This document shows, piece by piece, positions 26,518 to 34,765 of a stretch of 55,187 bases of DNA (its first letter is position 1; each line of letters begins with the position of its first letter). A model generated the notes under the pieces. It worked only from the letters and a program-made list of their open reading frames with translations. It was not told where the DNA came from and did not search any database. Source of the DNA: Clostridia bacterium (GTDB lineage Bacteria; Bacillota; Clostridia; Christensenellales; Aristaeellaceae); contig JAFVVG010000044.1 of the NCBI GenBank assembly GCA_017502305.1, positions 1-55,187 of the forward strand. Reading direction: 5' to 3'. The translations under genes were made by a program, and so were the position numbers.

Positions 26518-26543
26518 GGGAGGGGGATGCGCTCCCCCATCCC
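26518..26543 (-). other. GC hairpin between pilin and sortase genes
   Basis: GGG-GGGGG pairs with CCCCC-CCC around a short loop, without a T tract. It lies between the pilin stop and the sortase ribosome site and may lower sortase expression relative to pilin or protect the pilin mRNA 3' end. Confidence 0.5.
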
Positions 26544-26563
26544 GTCAAGCCGTCAGGCTATGC

Positions 26564-27676
26564 TTACTCAGCAGCTTCCTTGCGCTTGCCGGCGAACAGC
26601 ATCAGCATCATGGCAGCAGCCATCAGCAGACCCATGATGGGCGCGCCGGTCTGCAGGTCGATACCGGTGGGCACGGTGGCTTCCTTGGTGTTGGTGTAGG
26701 CAACCGTAGTACTCTGTTCCAGCGAACCATCACTGACCGTTGCATTTTCCTTTTTCACATCTTCAGTATCGCCATCAACAGCAGTAGTCACCGTATAGCC
26801 ATCATTAGCGCTTTCCGTGATGCTGTAAGCAGTGCCAAAAACCAAATCTTTGAAAATAGCCGTCTGATCGTTTTTCAACCACAGATTGACCGTAACCGGA
26901 GTGCCACCATTCAAAGTAACACTCGTCACATTTGTTTGTTCCTGATGGTAGGCAGTCGCAGGTACAGAGGTATCAACGCCTTCGATGATAACACTCTTGC
27001 TTGCGGCTCCGCTGGGCGCAGTCAGAGTAACTGCCATTGCAAAGTACTGATCCTTGGAACCATAGTTACCGCTTACCGTTTTATTGATTGACAGATTCAG
27101 GGTCTTGGCAGGGTATTCATCAACAAAATTACCCTTCTTGCTTTCATCTTTCATTGTTCCATCAGTCGTCATATACACGCCCGAAATAACAAGTGTTCCT
27201 GCATTATCGGTGGCATAAACATACAAGTAAGTAGTATCTTTTGTGTTCGAAGGATTGCCTGTGATAGAAGTATGGGTCACAGACTTTTCCACCGTCCAAC
27301 GATACACACCAGGTTCCTTAATCTTTACAGAACTCCAATCAATCTGCAGAGGCTTGGTGCAACTTCTGCTTGTGAAAATATCTTCCGGACCATATTCGAT
27401 GGAGGAAATGTCAGGGGCATTTTCCACCGCATAGGTGGGGTTAACAACGCTGCTATTCACATCACCGGTAAGAGGATCAATGATCTGCGGCCCCCCTGTT
27501 ACATTAAAAGCATATGTGATTTCATAAGGCAGTTCAGCAACACCATCCTCAGTCAGAGTCAGGGTATGGGTGATTTCCGGCGTATTATTGGTCGGTGTTT
27601 TCACTTCATACGCGAATGCCGTCGTCACGCTCAGCAGCATCATGCATGCCAGCAGGAATGCAAACAACTTTTTCAT
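26564..27676 (-). CDS. Backbone pilin (Spy0128/T-antigen-like)
   Basis: A 370-aa secreted protein with signal peptide (LFAFLLACMMLLSVTTAFA), two beta domains and a C-terminal signal VPTGIDLQTGAP, hydrophobic helix and KRKEAAE tail. The first domain has the FctA/Spy0128 look (YEITYAFNVTGGP, PGVYRWTVEKS, TTYLYVYATD); the second has NLSINKTVSGNYGSKDQYF and FKDLVFGTAYSITES. The glutamate in SITES and lysine in SINKTV are plausible intramolecular isopeptide partners. It starts at 27676 with GGAAG 9 nt upstream. It is probably the polymerised shaft of the pilus. Confidence 0.88.
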   Translation of the reverse strand: MKKLFAFLLACMMLLSVTTAFAYEVKTPTNNTPEITHTLTLTEDGVAELPYEITYAFNVTGGPQIIDPLTGDVNSSVVNPTYAVENAPDISSIEYGPEDIFTSRSCTKPLQIDWSSVKIKEPGVYRWTVEKSVTHTSITGNPSNTKDTTYLYVYATDNAGTLVISGVYMTTDGTMKDESKKGNFVDEYPAKTLNLSINKTVSGNYGSKDQYFAMAVTLTAPSGAASKSVIIEGVDTSVPATAYHQEQTNVTSVTLNGGTPVTVNLWLKNDQTAIFKDLVFGTAYSITESANDGYTVTTAVDGDTEDVKKENATVSDGSLEQSTTVAYTNTKEATVPTGIDLQTGAPIMGLLMAAAMMLMLFAGKRKEAAE

Positions 27677-27738
27677 GTGGGTACTTCCTTTCTTTTTCAT
27701 CTTTGGCGTCTCTCCGCCAGGGGTGTCTTCAATCGGCG

Positions 27739-28314
27739 TCAGATTCCGCGCCGCCTGAATACGTAAACAACCTTTCCCAGCAGCTCTTCCTTGAGCAGCT
27801 GGCCGAACTGACGGCTGTCGCGGCCTTCGGTCCGGTAGTCATCCAGCACGAAATACCCTCCTTTCCGCATGATGTAAGGGTATTCCACACTGGAACCTTC
27901 CAATGGCGAGGTGGGGTAAAACACCTTCTCCTGCGGCGCTATGCCGTTGATCAGCAGCTCCCCGTAATCGGTTACCTGGATGGTGTTTTCACCAACGGCA
28001 ACAATGCGGGAAACGGCGGTCTCACCTGTTTCCGGATCCCGATAGGCCACTGCGTCGCCCACGCGGTATGGATCCAGCTTGTAGGTGATGAGAAGATCAC
28101 CGTCCATCAAGAAGGGGTACATGCTGTTGCCCTGCTGCACATGAATGCCCAGCACGAACGTCAGCACGATGGCCGCCAGCACAGCCAGCAGCGCGATTTT
28201 GATCAGCAGCTGCATCAGCGGGCCGGGCGGCTTTTTCCGGGCGGCAGGTGCACGTGCCTTCTCACCCGTGGGTTCCACCGGGAGCGTCTCCGCTCTCCTG
28301 TTTTCATCACTCAT
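27739..28314 (-). CDS. Signal peptidase I-like protein of pilus locus, catalytic Lys missing
   Basis: The roughly 191-aa membrane protein has one N-terminal helix (IKIALLAVLAAIVLTFVLGI) and S26 motifs: GNSMYP with the nucleophile serine, VGDAVAYRD, and a final YFVLDDYRTEGRDSR. At the box D site, where type I peptidases have KR, this protein reads SRIVAVGEN, so the general-base lysine is replaced by Ser. Streptococcal SipA, at the same place in its pilus operon, is also catalytically degenerate and acts as pilin-assembly chaperone; a similar role is inferred. Start is uncertain: ATG 28314 or GTG 28323, the latter 5 nt after GGGAGG. It overlaps the adhesin gene's end. Confidence 0.82.
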   Translation of the reverse strand: MSDENRRAETLPVEPTGEKARAPAARKKPPGPLMQLLIKIALLAVLAAIVLTFVLGIHVQQGNSMYPFLMDGDLLITYKLDPYRVGDAVAYRDPETGETAVSRIVAVGENTIQVTDYGELLINGIAPQEKVFYPTSPLEGSSVEYPYIMRKGGYFVLDDYRTEGRDSRQFGQLLKEELLGKVVYVFRRRGI

Positions 28315-31300
28315 GACGGGCACATCCACCTCCCATCCGCAGAATCGATATCAGCACCGCCGCCAGCATCAGTCCTGCGAGCGCGCAGCTCACAGAATCA
28401 TGCACACCGGTGGGCGGTGGAATATCCAAGGTGTTGGTGAAGGCCACGTGTCCTCCGTCGGCGTCAAGCTCCCCGGTGGCGGTTACGCCTGTCACCGCTT
28501 CCGCCTGGTTGATGGAGTAGGCGGTTGTGTAGCCGCCGGCGTCGCTTTCCGTTACGGTGTACTTGCCGGAAACCGGGAAGAAAATCATGGCTTGGTCATG
28601 CCGGAGCGTAAAGGACATTTCGCCCCTCTGGTTCAGCGTGACGCTTTCGAAGGTGTCGCCGTTGTCCCTGCTGACCGAGATGGTTTTCCCCGCCATGTCC
28701 TCCAGGACAATGGTAAAGGTGAAATCCTTGTTCCGGCTGCCGATGGATCCTGCCACCGTTTTACTGACGACAAACTGATTCTCGATCACCTTATTGGTGA
28801 ACACGATCGGCGCGCCCTCCAGGTCATCGGTCACGGTCAGTACGCCGTCTCCCCTGTCGGCAATGGTAAGCGTCACGCTGTACCTTGTCCTATCGTAGAG
28901 GACGCCCGGCTCCGTGCCAGGGTTCTCGATGACGGTATAGGTCTTGGTGCCGATGTCCTCCGGGGTGAAATGCAGCGTATTGAGGAACACGCTGCCGTCG
29001 GTATTGTTCTTGCCCTCCGACACCACCTGACCCGTTTCGTCCAGCACAGAGAAGGTAAACTGGTCAAGCTCCAGCGTGCCGCCTTCCAGCTTCTTTGTAG
29101 CCAGGAACTGATACAAGCCCGAGGACTGATATACATTATCGAAGACGGCGGTCTGCTGCGTGTTGGCAGCGATCACGCCCGTGTCGCCGGAGGAAGTGGG
29201 GGTAAATCCGCCCGCCGCGTCCTCGGTCACCGTGTAAGCGGCGCCGTCCGGCAAGCCATCGATCACCACGGACTGGCCTGCCTTCAGTTTCAGGGCGGCA
29301 TAGCCGTTGGTAAAGCTGATGGGCTGCGCTTCGCCGCCGTCCAGGCGCATTTCCATTTCACCGTTGATGGGTCGGCCGGACATATCCTTGGCGCTGACCA
29401 GGAAGCCAAACAGCTTCTCCTGATGCTCCGGCAGGTGGCTGGTCACGCTTCGCTTTTCAATCTTCAGCGAGCCGGTGTCCAGCTGGTTGCGCACCGTCAG
29501 CAAACCATTTTCCACGCCGTCCAGCGTGTAGGAAACAACAATCTCCTTGTTGATTTCCTCCGTCTTTACCACCAGGGTGTGTTTTGTGGTATCGTAGATC
29601 ACGCCCTGCTGGCTGCCCTCCAGCTCCTGGATGGTATAGGTGTATTCTTTGCCGGCTTCCTGGAAACTGATGGTATCGAACGCGAACGCCACGCTGGTGC
29701 CCGAGGTGGGTGTAATGGGCACCGTATTGTTCGCCGGCATGGGCGCGTCGGGTGTAACGGCGGCAATCGTGAAGGTGAAGCTGTCACCCTGCATAAAGTC
29801 GCGGCCCACCAGTGTTTTCGTGCCGCCCAGCGTCAGCTCGTGAGAATTGACCCGTTCATACCGGTGAACCACCACATACGCCACAGCCTTTGAGGCGTCC
29901 ACAGCGTCCACACCTGGGATCTCCGTGCCGTCCGCTGTTACGGTAGTTCCAATGTAGCGGTAATAGTCATTGGAGTTCTCAATGGGGATAATGGGCGTAA
30001 TGGTCCGGTAATCCTGCTTGAAGGTGGGGATGTAGCTGGCGCTGGCATAGTTGCTGATCAGCGCTTCCACCTCCAGCGGCGTCTGAATGTCCGTTCCGTC
30101 CGCCTGCCATTTTGTCTGCATGGTGCTTACGGCGTAGGTCGCCTCCGGAATGGGGAACTGAGCCTCCTTCATCTGGGTCGGTTCGCTCGCACCTTCCTTG
30201 AAGCCATAGCGGAAATAGGTAGGGTTGTTCAGCTTCACCGTATGAGAGCCGCTGGAATAATCAGCCTGGGCGTTGAGCTTCACCTTGTAGCTGTACTTGA
30301 TGGTGGAGTTACGCACGGTGTCGCTGCCGTCCTCGGCGGGATTCCAGTATATGGTATTCTCGTTACTGGAAATCACACCGCCGCTGGTTTGCATTTCATA
30401 AATTGTCGTCTTGTCAAAGCCCACAGCAGCGCCCATGGGATCTTCCAGCATGGCGGTCAGCGTTTGTTCCAGTTTATCAAATGCCACTGTCAGATCGCTG
30501 GCGTTTTCGGCATACATATAGTAACCGCCGTTGCCGGCTATTTCAGCAAGCATTTCGCCGTCATACGCAAAGCCTACAGTGAACACCATGCCATCGGTTC
30601 CCTCGGGATCTTTGAACTCTGCCAACAACTCCTTTGCAGTGCCCGAGCTATCATCAGCAGCGCCGTCATTAAGCAACACAAGAATTTTCTTGCTCTCATC
30701 CTGGGAAAAATAGCCATTGCTCAATGCTTTTGTGATTGCCGTCCAGGTGTTGGTGCCGCTGCCGGTTTCCAAATCAAAGTAGTTGCTGATACCGTCATAG
30801 AAGTCCCTATCATAGGCCAATCTAGTAATATCTGTCCCTTCCGGAAGGTTGGCAATCAGCCTTTCTGCCACTCGTGCCGCAACACCGAACCGGGTGGTAT
30901 CGGTAAAGCCGCAGGCATACTCGCCGCCGTAGCATTCACTTGAATGAGTGTGTGCTTCTTCCGTGCAAATCAAGTCAGCGCATTCTTCCGTGTGTTCGTG
31001 TGTTTCCTTTCCACAGTTCAGAATGAAGCATGAATTTATATGCGTATGTTCCTCCTCATCACAGACAAGGTAGTAATACCTTCCATTCGATGACTCGCAC
31101 TCATTGCTATTATGCTTATAATTTTGACTATTTCCGCTTCGTTTCCAGTGAGAACCATTTGTTTCCTGAGTACATTCCTCATAACAATTGCCAGTATATC
31201 CGGTGTGCTCATGTTCCGTTTTCTCACAGGTTATCTTTTTGCATGCATCTGAATGCTCATGTTCCGTTTTTCCGCACTTCAGATTATCCAGGTCAAAACA

Positions 31301-31657
31301 ATCGCCCTCATGCTGATGCTCCGACTTGCCGCATTCCAGTTTGCGACATTCGTCCGAATGTGTGTGTGCCGTTGCATCCATGGAGCCAGATATATCCAGC
31401 ACGAACACAACCTCAATTTTTCGTTTTTCCACCGGCACTTCGCCGATCGTGGCTTCAACAGTCACCTCCCATTCATCCGCGCCAACCTGTACGGCGTTTT
31501 TGCTCAGGGTGATGTTGCCGTTTTCGTACACCAGAGGATCCGGTGTCAGAGATGATTGCTCCGCCAGCGCCGGAGCAACAGCCAGTCCGATCAGCAGCGC
31601 CAGAGCCAGCAATCGAATAAGCCATCGATTGCATGTGGCTGCTTTGGTGCGCCTCAT
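28307..31657 (-). CDS. Pilus tip adhesin with vWA domain carrying His/Cys-rich insertion
   Basis: The 1116-aa protein has a signal peptide (LIRLLALALLIGLAVAPALA), then a vWA domain with MIDAS motif DISGSM at 88-93. Right after it, residues about 97-250 form an insertion with repeated C-x3-4-E-H-x-H-x3-C units; the vWA fold then resumes at FGVAARVAERLIANL with TNTWTAI and LLNDGAADD. Several Cna-B-like domains follow, each with a K-x-V...YTVTE pattern. It ends in PPTGV, a hydrophobic helix and a charged tail, a sortase signal. As the first gene of the operon it corresponds to the Cpa-type tip adhesin. The His/Cys units are likely metal-binding, but the ligand is not known. Confidence 0.88.
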   Translation of the reverse strand: MRRTKAATCNRWLIRLLALALLIGLAVAPALAEQSSLTPDPLVYENGNITLSKNAVQVGADEWEVTVEATIGEVPVEKRKIEVVFVLDISGSMDATAHTHSDECRKLECGKSEHQHEGDCFDLDNLKCGKTEHEHSDACKKITCEKTEHEHTGYTGNCYEECTQETNGSHWKRSGNSQNYKHNSNECESSNGRYYYLVCDEEEHTHINSCFILNCGKETHEHTEECADLICTEEAHTHSSECYGGEYACGFTDTTRFGVAARVAERLIANLPEGTDITRLAYDRDFYDGISNYFDLETGSGTNTWTAITKALSNGYFSQDESKKILVLLNDGAADDSSGTAKELLAEFKDPEGTDGMVFTVGFAYDGEMLAEIAGNGGYYMYAENASDLTVAFDKLEQTLTAMLEDPMGAAVGFDKTTIYEMQTSGGVISSNENTIYWNPAEDGSDTVRNSTIKYSYKVKLNAQADYSSGSHTVKLNNPTYFRYGFKEGASEPTQMKEAQFPIPEATYAVSTMQTKWQADGTDIQTPLEVEALISNYASASYIPTFKQDYRTITPIIPIENSNDYYRYIGTTVTADGTEIPGVDAVDASKAVAYVVVHRYERVNSHELTLGGTKTLVGRDFMQGDSFTFTIAAVTPDAPMPANNTVPITPTSGTSVAFAFDTISFQEAGKEYTYTIQELEGSQQGVIYDTTKHTLVVKTEEINKEIVVSYTLDGVENGLLTVRNQLDTGSLKIEKRSVTSHLPEHQEKLFGFLVSAKDMSGRPINGEMEMRLDGGEAQPISFTNGYAALKLKAGQSVVIDGLPDGAAYTVTEDAAGGFTPTSSGDTGVIAANTQQTAVFDNVYQSSGLYQFLATKKLEGGTLELDQFTFSVLDETGQVVSEGKNNTDGSVFLNTLHFTPEDIGTKTYTVIENPGTEPGVLYDRTRYSVTLTIADRGDGVLTVTDDLEGAPIVFTNKVIENQFVVSKTVAGSIGSRNKDFTFTIVLEDMAGKTISVSRDNGDTFESVTLNQRGEMSFTLRHDQAMIFFPVSGKYTVTESDAGGYTTAYSINQAEAVTGVTATGELDADGGHVAFTNTLDIPPPTGVHDSVSCALAGLMLAAVLISILRMGGGCARHE

Positions 31658-31746
31658 GATAACACCTCTATAATCAATACCTTATCGTTTGTTTTCGCCA
31701 AACGCAGCGCGGCTGTCCCGCGCCAGAATATACCAAACCAAATTTA

Positions 31747-31775
31747 TTCTACCATATCTACAGTTCACTGTCCAT
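31747..31775 (-). promoter_or_regulatory. Predicted promoter of pilus operon
   Basis: Minus-strand TGGACA (-35) and TAGAAT (-10) with 17-bp spacing, about 85 nt before the adhesin start, which is preceded by GAGGTG. Confidence 0.6.
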
Positions 31776-31928
31776 ATGCGCTTACTTATTTTTCCTATTT
31801 GTTAAAATTAGTTCATTTTTTCTTTTTTACCAGGAGAATTCCTCAGCTTGGTTTCTTTCGGCAGTCAGGAAAACAGCATTTTCAGGTATACAGCCGCCGA
31901 ACGCCGCCGTGCCCTACCCCGAAAGAGC

Positions 31929-31959
31929 AAAAAAACGCGTGCCTCATCAGAAGCACGCG
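31929..31959 (-). terminator. Terminator of short LRR gene
   Basis: Arms CGCGTGC (31936-31942) and GCACGCG (31953-31959), then seven T on the minus strand. It separates the LRR gene from the pilus promoter. The remaining bases of 31658-31928 hold only that promoter and an AT-rich stretch. Confidence 0.85.
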
Positions 31960-31981
31960 GAAAAACTTTTTTCAGAAAGCA

Positions 31982-33172
31982 TCATTCAACCCTGCACGCA
32001 ATCCCATTTGCCTGGGCAAACTGGTAAGCGGCATTCTGGGATTCGCACAGGAAGGTCACCCCTGCGCAGCCCTCAAAGGCGTCCCGGGCAATGCTCGTCA
32101 CGGTGTCAGGCATGTAGACGGCCGTCAGCCTGGCGCTGTTGGCAAAGGCCCGTGCGCCAATGGTTGTGCAGCCCCCGGGAATATTGATGCCCAGCAGTTT
32201 ATCGCAAAACTGAAACGCACATTCACCTATACTCGTCATTCCATCAGGAAGATGAATGGAAGTCAGGCTTTTGCACGATTCAAAAGCATACCCACCAATC
32301 GTTGTTACACCATCTGGTACAGAAACGCTGGTCAGACGCGAGCAGTTTCTGAAAGCGTTGTAAGCGATGGCGGTCGTCCCCTCCGGAATAACCACTTGAA
32401 CAGTGTCTTCCTTGCAGTCTGAAACGGTATAAGCCCATTGTCCGCCCTCTGTTTCCGTGGCTCTCAGAAACAATCCCGGATACTCCGGCGTAACAATCGC
32501 ATATCCTTTTTCCCAAAGGCTTTGGGCAGTGGCACTATCCATGGCAGCATGGACAGTAGCTTCGCAGTAATTGAAAACACCACTTCCAACACTTGAAACA
32601 TTCGGCGGGAAGTATAGTTCCGTCAGGCTGGTACACGATTCAAAAGCATAAGAGCCAACATACTGAAGCGCATCCGGAAGTTCCAAACCGGTCAGACTGG
32701 TGCATTGGTAGAATGCTCCGTCGCCAATGCCGGTCACGCCTTCAGGGATGGTCACACTAGCCAGACTGGTTCATTTATAGAATGCTCCGTTACCAATGCC
32801 AGTTACCTGCTCCGGAAGTATAATGCTTGTCAGGCACGAACATTCTCTGAATGCATTTTCACCAATATCAGTTATACTTTCAGGCAGTGTAACACTGGAT
32901 AGATTGCTGCACTGATAAAAACTATAATCACCAATGCTTGTAACTCCATCCTCAATGACGACATCAATCACCTCTGTCCCCCACAGTTTGTTGGACCAAT
33001 GAAAATCCGTCATCTCCCCCGCGCCTGAGATCGTCAGCAGACCATTGTCGTCCAGCGTCCAGGTCAGGTTGTCGCCGCAAGTTCCGCTGCTGGCGGCCCA
33101 TGCAATGTTCGGCAGCACAAAAAGAATAGCTGCCAACAGAACCAACACCCTCAGCCTACGCATATGCTTCAT
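31982..33172 (-). pseudogene. Short secreted BspA-type LRR protein with in-frame TGA
   Basis: One frame of 396 codons is interrupted by TGA at 32773-32771. The first 133 residues have a signal peptide (LRVLVLLAAILFVLPNIAWA), the CGDNLTWTLDDNGLLTISG module and LRRs; the frame continues with more LRRs and an Ig-like spacer to a TGA at 31982. The stop replaces the Cys codon (TGC to TGA) in the unit GAFYKxTSL; the next repeat has GAFYQCTSL. Ribosome site GGAGGG and a promoter are intact, as is the terminator, so inactivation looks recent. The N-terminal module matches the giant LRR protein closely. A selenocysteine reading is formally possible but unsupported. Confidence 0.82.
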
Positions 33173-33206
33173 ACAACAATATCCCTCCTGGATATACTTT
33201 TACTCA

Positions 33207-33235
33207 ATTATACCATAGGCATATCTCTTTGTCCC
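33207..33235 (-). promoter_or_regulatory. Promoter of short LRR gene
   Basis: Minus-strand GGGACA (-35) and TATAAT (-10), 17 bp apart, about 35 nt before the ATG. Confidence 0.6.
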
Positions 33236-33658
33236 TTTATTGAATGTTACATCTTTCTAACACATTTCTGCCAGACACGGTTCCTCTGCACAGAGACACC
33301 GCGAATCCATCACGCTTTGGGCATGACGGGTTTGCAGCATATGGCACGCGGCTTGCGAAAGCTGAGATGATCTGCCGGAATCACATTCACAGCGAAAAAA
33401 GCCGACCTTCTTGCATAGAGAAGATCGGCAAAACTGAGTCAGTATTCCTGTATGGTCATTTCCGTCCGTTTCGAAATTCGTTGCGAACCTGCCTTGCCTG
33501 GATGTATCAGATTCGGCGGTTCTCACGGGATTTTGCTCCCCCAAAGGCATCTCGCGCAAACAGGCAGCCCGACCCGAGAGAGTTCACGACCCGAAAAATG
33601 AGCAAGTTTTTTGACACGCTGGCATCAGCACACCATGCTGATCCTTTTTGTTATTCCT
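33236..33658. other. Intergenic interval between LRR gene and ABC operon
   Basis: No gene was recognised. It contains the ABC-operon terminator at 33394-33429 and a second hairpin, ATCAGCA/TGCTGAT at 33624-33642, followed by T on the plus strand with no plus-strand gene before it. Confidence 0.5.
33394..33429 (-). terminator. Terminator of the ABC transporter operon
   Basis: An 11-bp stem (33401-33411 with 33419-33429, one G-T pair) is followed by six T on the minus strand, about 230 nt past the ATPase stop. Confidence 0.8.
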
Positions 33659-34762
33659 TTACAGGCTGCCATCCGCCAGCAGCTTGCCGCTCTGTGTGTC
33701 GTAGAGCAGCATGTCGCTGCCATTGAAGGCAAGGCAGACCTCCGTGTCCACCGGGAAGTCCACGCTGCCGAAGATCACGCTGGTGATGATCTCCTCGCCC
33801 AGGCGCAGCTTCACCGTGGTCTCCATGCCAGAAGGCAAGGTAGAATACACGCTGGCCTTCACATCACTTTCAGGCCGGATGGTGATGAACTCCGGCCGCA
33901 CGCCCAGGGTGACGTTCTCGGGCACCTCCCCCAAAGGCTTGTTGGCGGTAAAGGTCCGCTTCAGGCCGCAGAAGCTCACCTCGCAGGCGCTTTCACCAAT
34001 CTTCCTGGCCTTGGCCTTCAGGAAGTTCATAGTGGGACTGCCCATAAAGTCCGCCACGAAGAGGTTCGCCGGACGCAGGTACATTTCCAGGGGGGCGGCG
34101 TACTGCTGCAGAAGGCCCTTCTCCATCAGGCAGACCTTGGTGGAAAGCGTCATGGCCTCCAGCTGGTCGTGGGTCACGTAAACAAAGGTGGAGTCCGTGT
34201 CGATGTGCAATCGCTTCAGTTCCGTGCGCATTTCCGTACGCAGCTTGGCGTCCAGGTTGGAAAGGGGCTCATCCATGAACAGCACCTTGGGGTTGGGGGC
34301 CAGGGTGCGGGCAATGGCCACACGCTGCTGCTGTCCGCCGGAAAGCTCGCTGGGATAGCGCTTCTCGAATTCCTCGATCTTCAGCATGGCCAGCAATTCA
34401 TCCACGCGCTTGCGGATGCGCTGCTTATCCCACTTCAGGTTTTCCAGGCCAAAGGCGATGTTCTGGTAAACCGTCATGTGGGGCCACAGGGCGTAGTTCT
34501 GGAAAAGGAAGCCCACGTCACGCTTGTTCGGGGGCACGTTGATGCCCTTCTCGCTGGAGAACACCGTTACGCCGTCAATGATGATCTCGCCCTCGGTGGG
34601 TGTTTCCAAGCCGGCAATCATGCGCAGGGTGGTGGTTTTGCCGCAGCCGGAGGGGCCCAGCAGCGTGATGAAGGAACGGGTGGGAATGGTCAGGTTCAGG
34701 TTATCAACCGCCACGAACTTGCCGAAGCGCTTGGTGACGTTTTTCAGGATAATCTCAGGCAT
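33659..34762 (-). CDS. ABC importer ATP-binding protein (FbpC-like)
   Basis: The 367-aa ATPase has Walker A GPSGCGKT (36-43), signature LSGGQQQR, Walker B VLFMDEP followed by LSNLDA, and a switch histidine in YVTHDQLEAM. A C-terminal TOBE-like region follows (LGVRPEF onward), as in importers for ferric iron, 2-aminoethylphosphonate, spermidine or sugars. It lies 3 nt after a two-domain permease gene, so it powers that importer at the cytoplasmic face. Of the candidate substrates, ferric iron fits best by the FbpABC-like set, but substrate is not determined by sequence. Confidence 0.9.
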   Translation of the reverse strand: MPEIILKNVTKRFGKFVAVDNLNLTIPTRSFITLLGPSGCGKTTTLRMIAGLETPTEGEIIIDGVTVFSSEKGINVPPNKRDVGFLFQNYALWPHMTVYQNIAFGLENLKWDKQRIRKRVDELLAMLKIEEFEKRYPSELSGGQQQRVAIARTLAPNPKVLFMDEPLSNLDAKLRTEMRTELKRLHIDTDSTFVYVTHDQLEAMTLSTKVCLMEKGLLQQYAAPLEMYLRPANLFVADFMGSPTMNFLKAKARKIGESACEVSFCGLKRTFTANKPLGEVPENVTLGVRPEFITIRPESDVKASVYSTLPSGMETTVKLRLGEEIITSVIFGSVDFPVDTEVCLAFNGSDMLLYDTQSGKLLADGSL

Positions 34763-34765
34763 GGC

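Noticed and set aside
26493..26540. Longer sortase start at 26540
   Set aside because: The extra 16 codons overlap a strong GC hairpin and lack a ribosome site, while GTG 26492 has AAGGA at the right distance.
32771..32773. Selenocysteine at the TGA replacing Cys in the short LRR protein
   Set aside because: No SECIS-like hairpin is evident right after the TGA, the protein is a structural repeat rather than a redox enzyme, and the same gene ends normally in TGA.
33624..33648. Hairpin ATCAGCA/TGCTGAT followed by T on the plus strand
   Set aside because: There is no plus-strand gene upstream for it to terminate, so it is not called as a working terminator.
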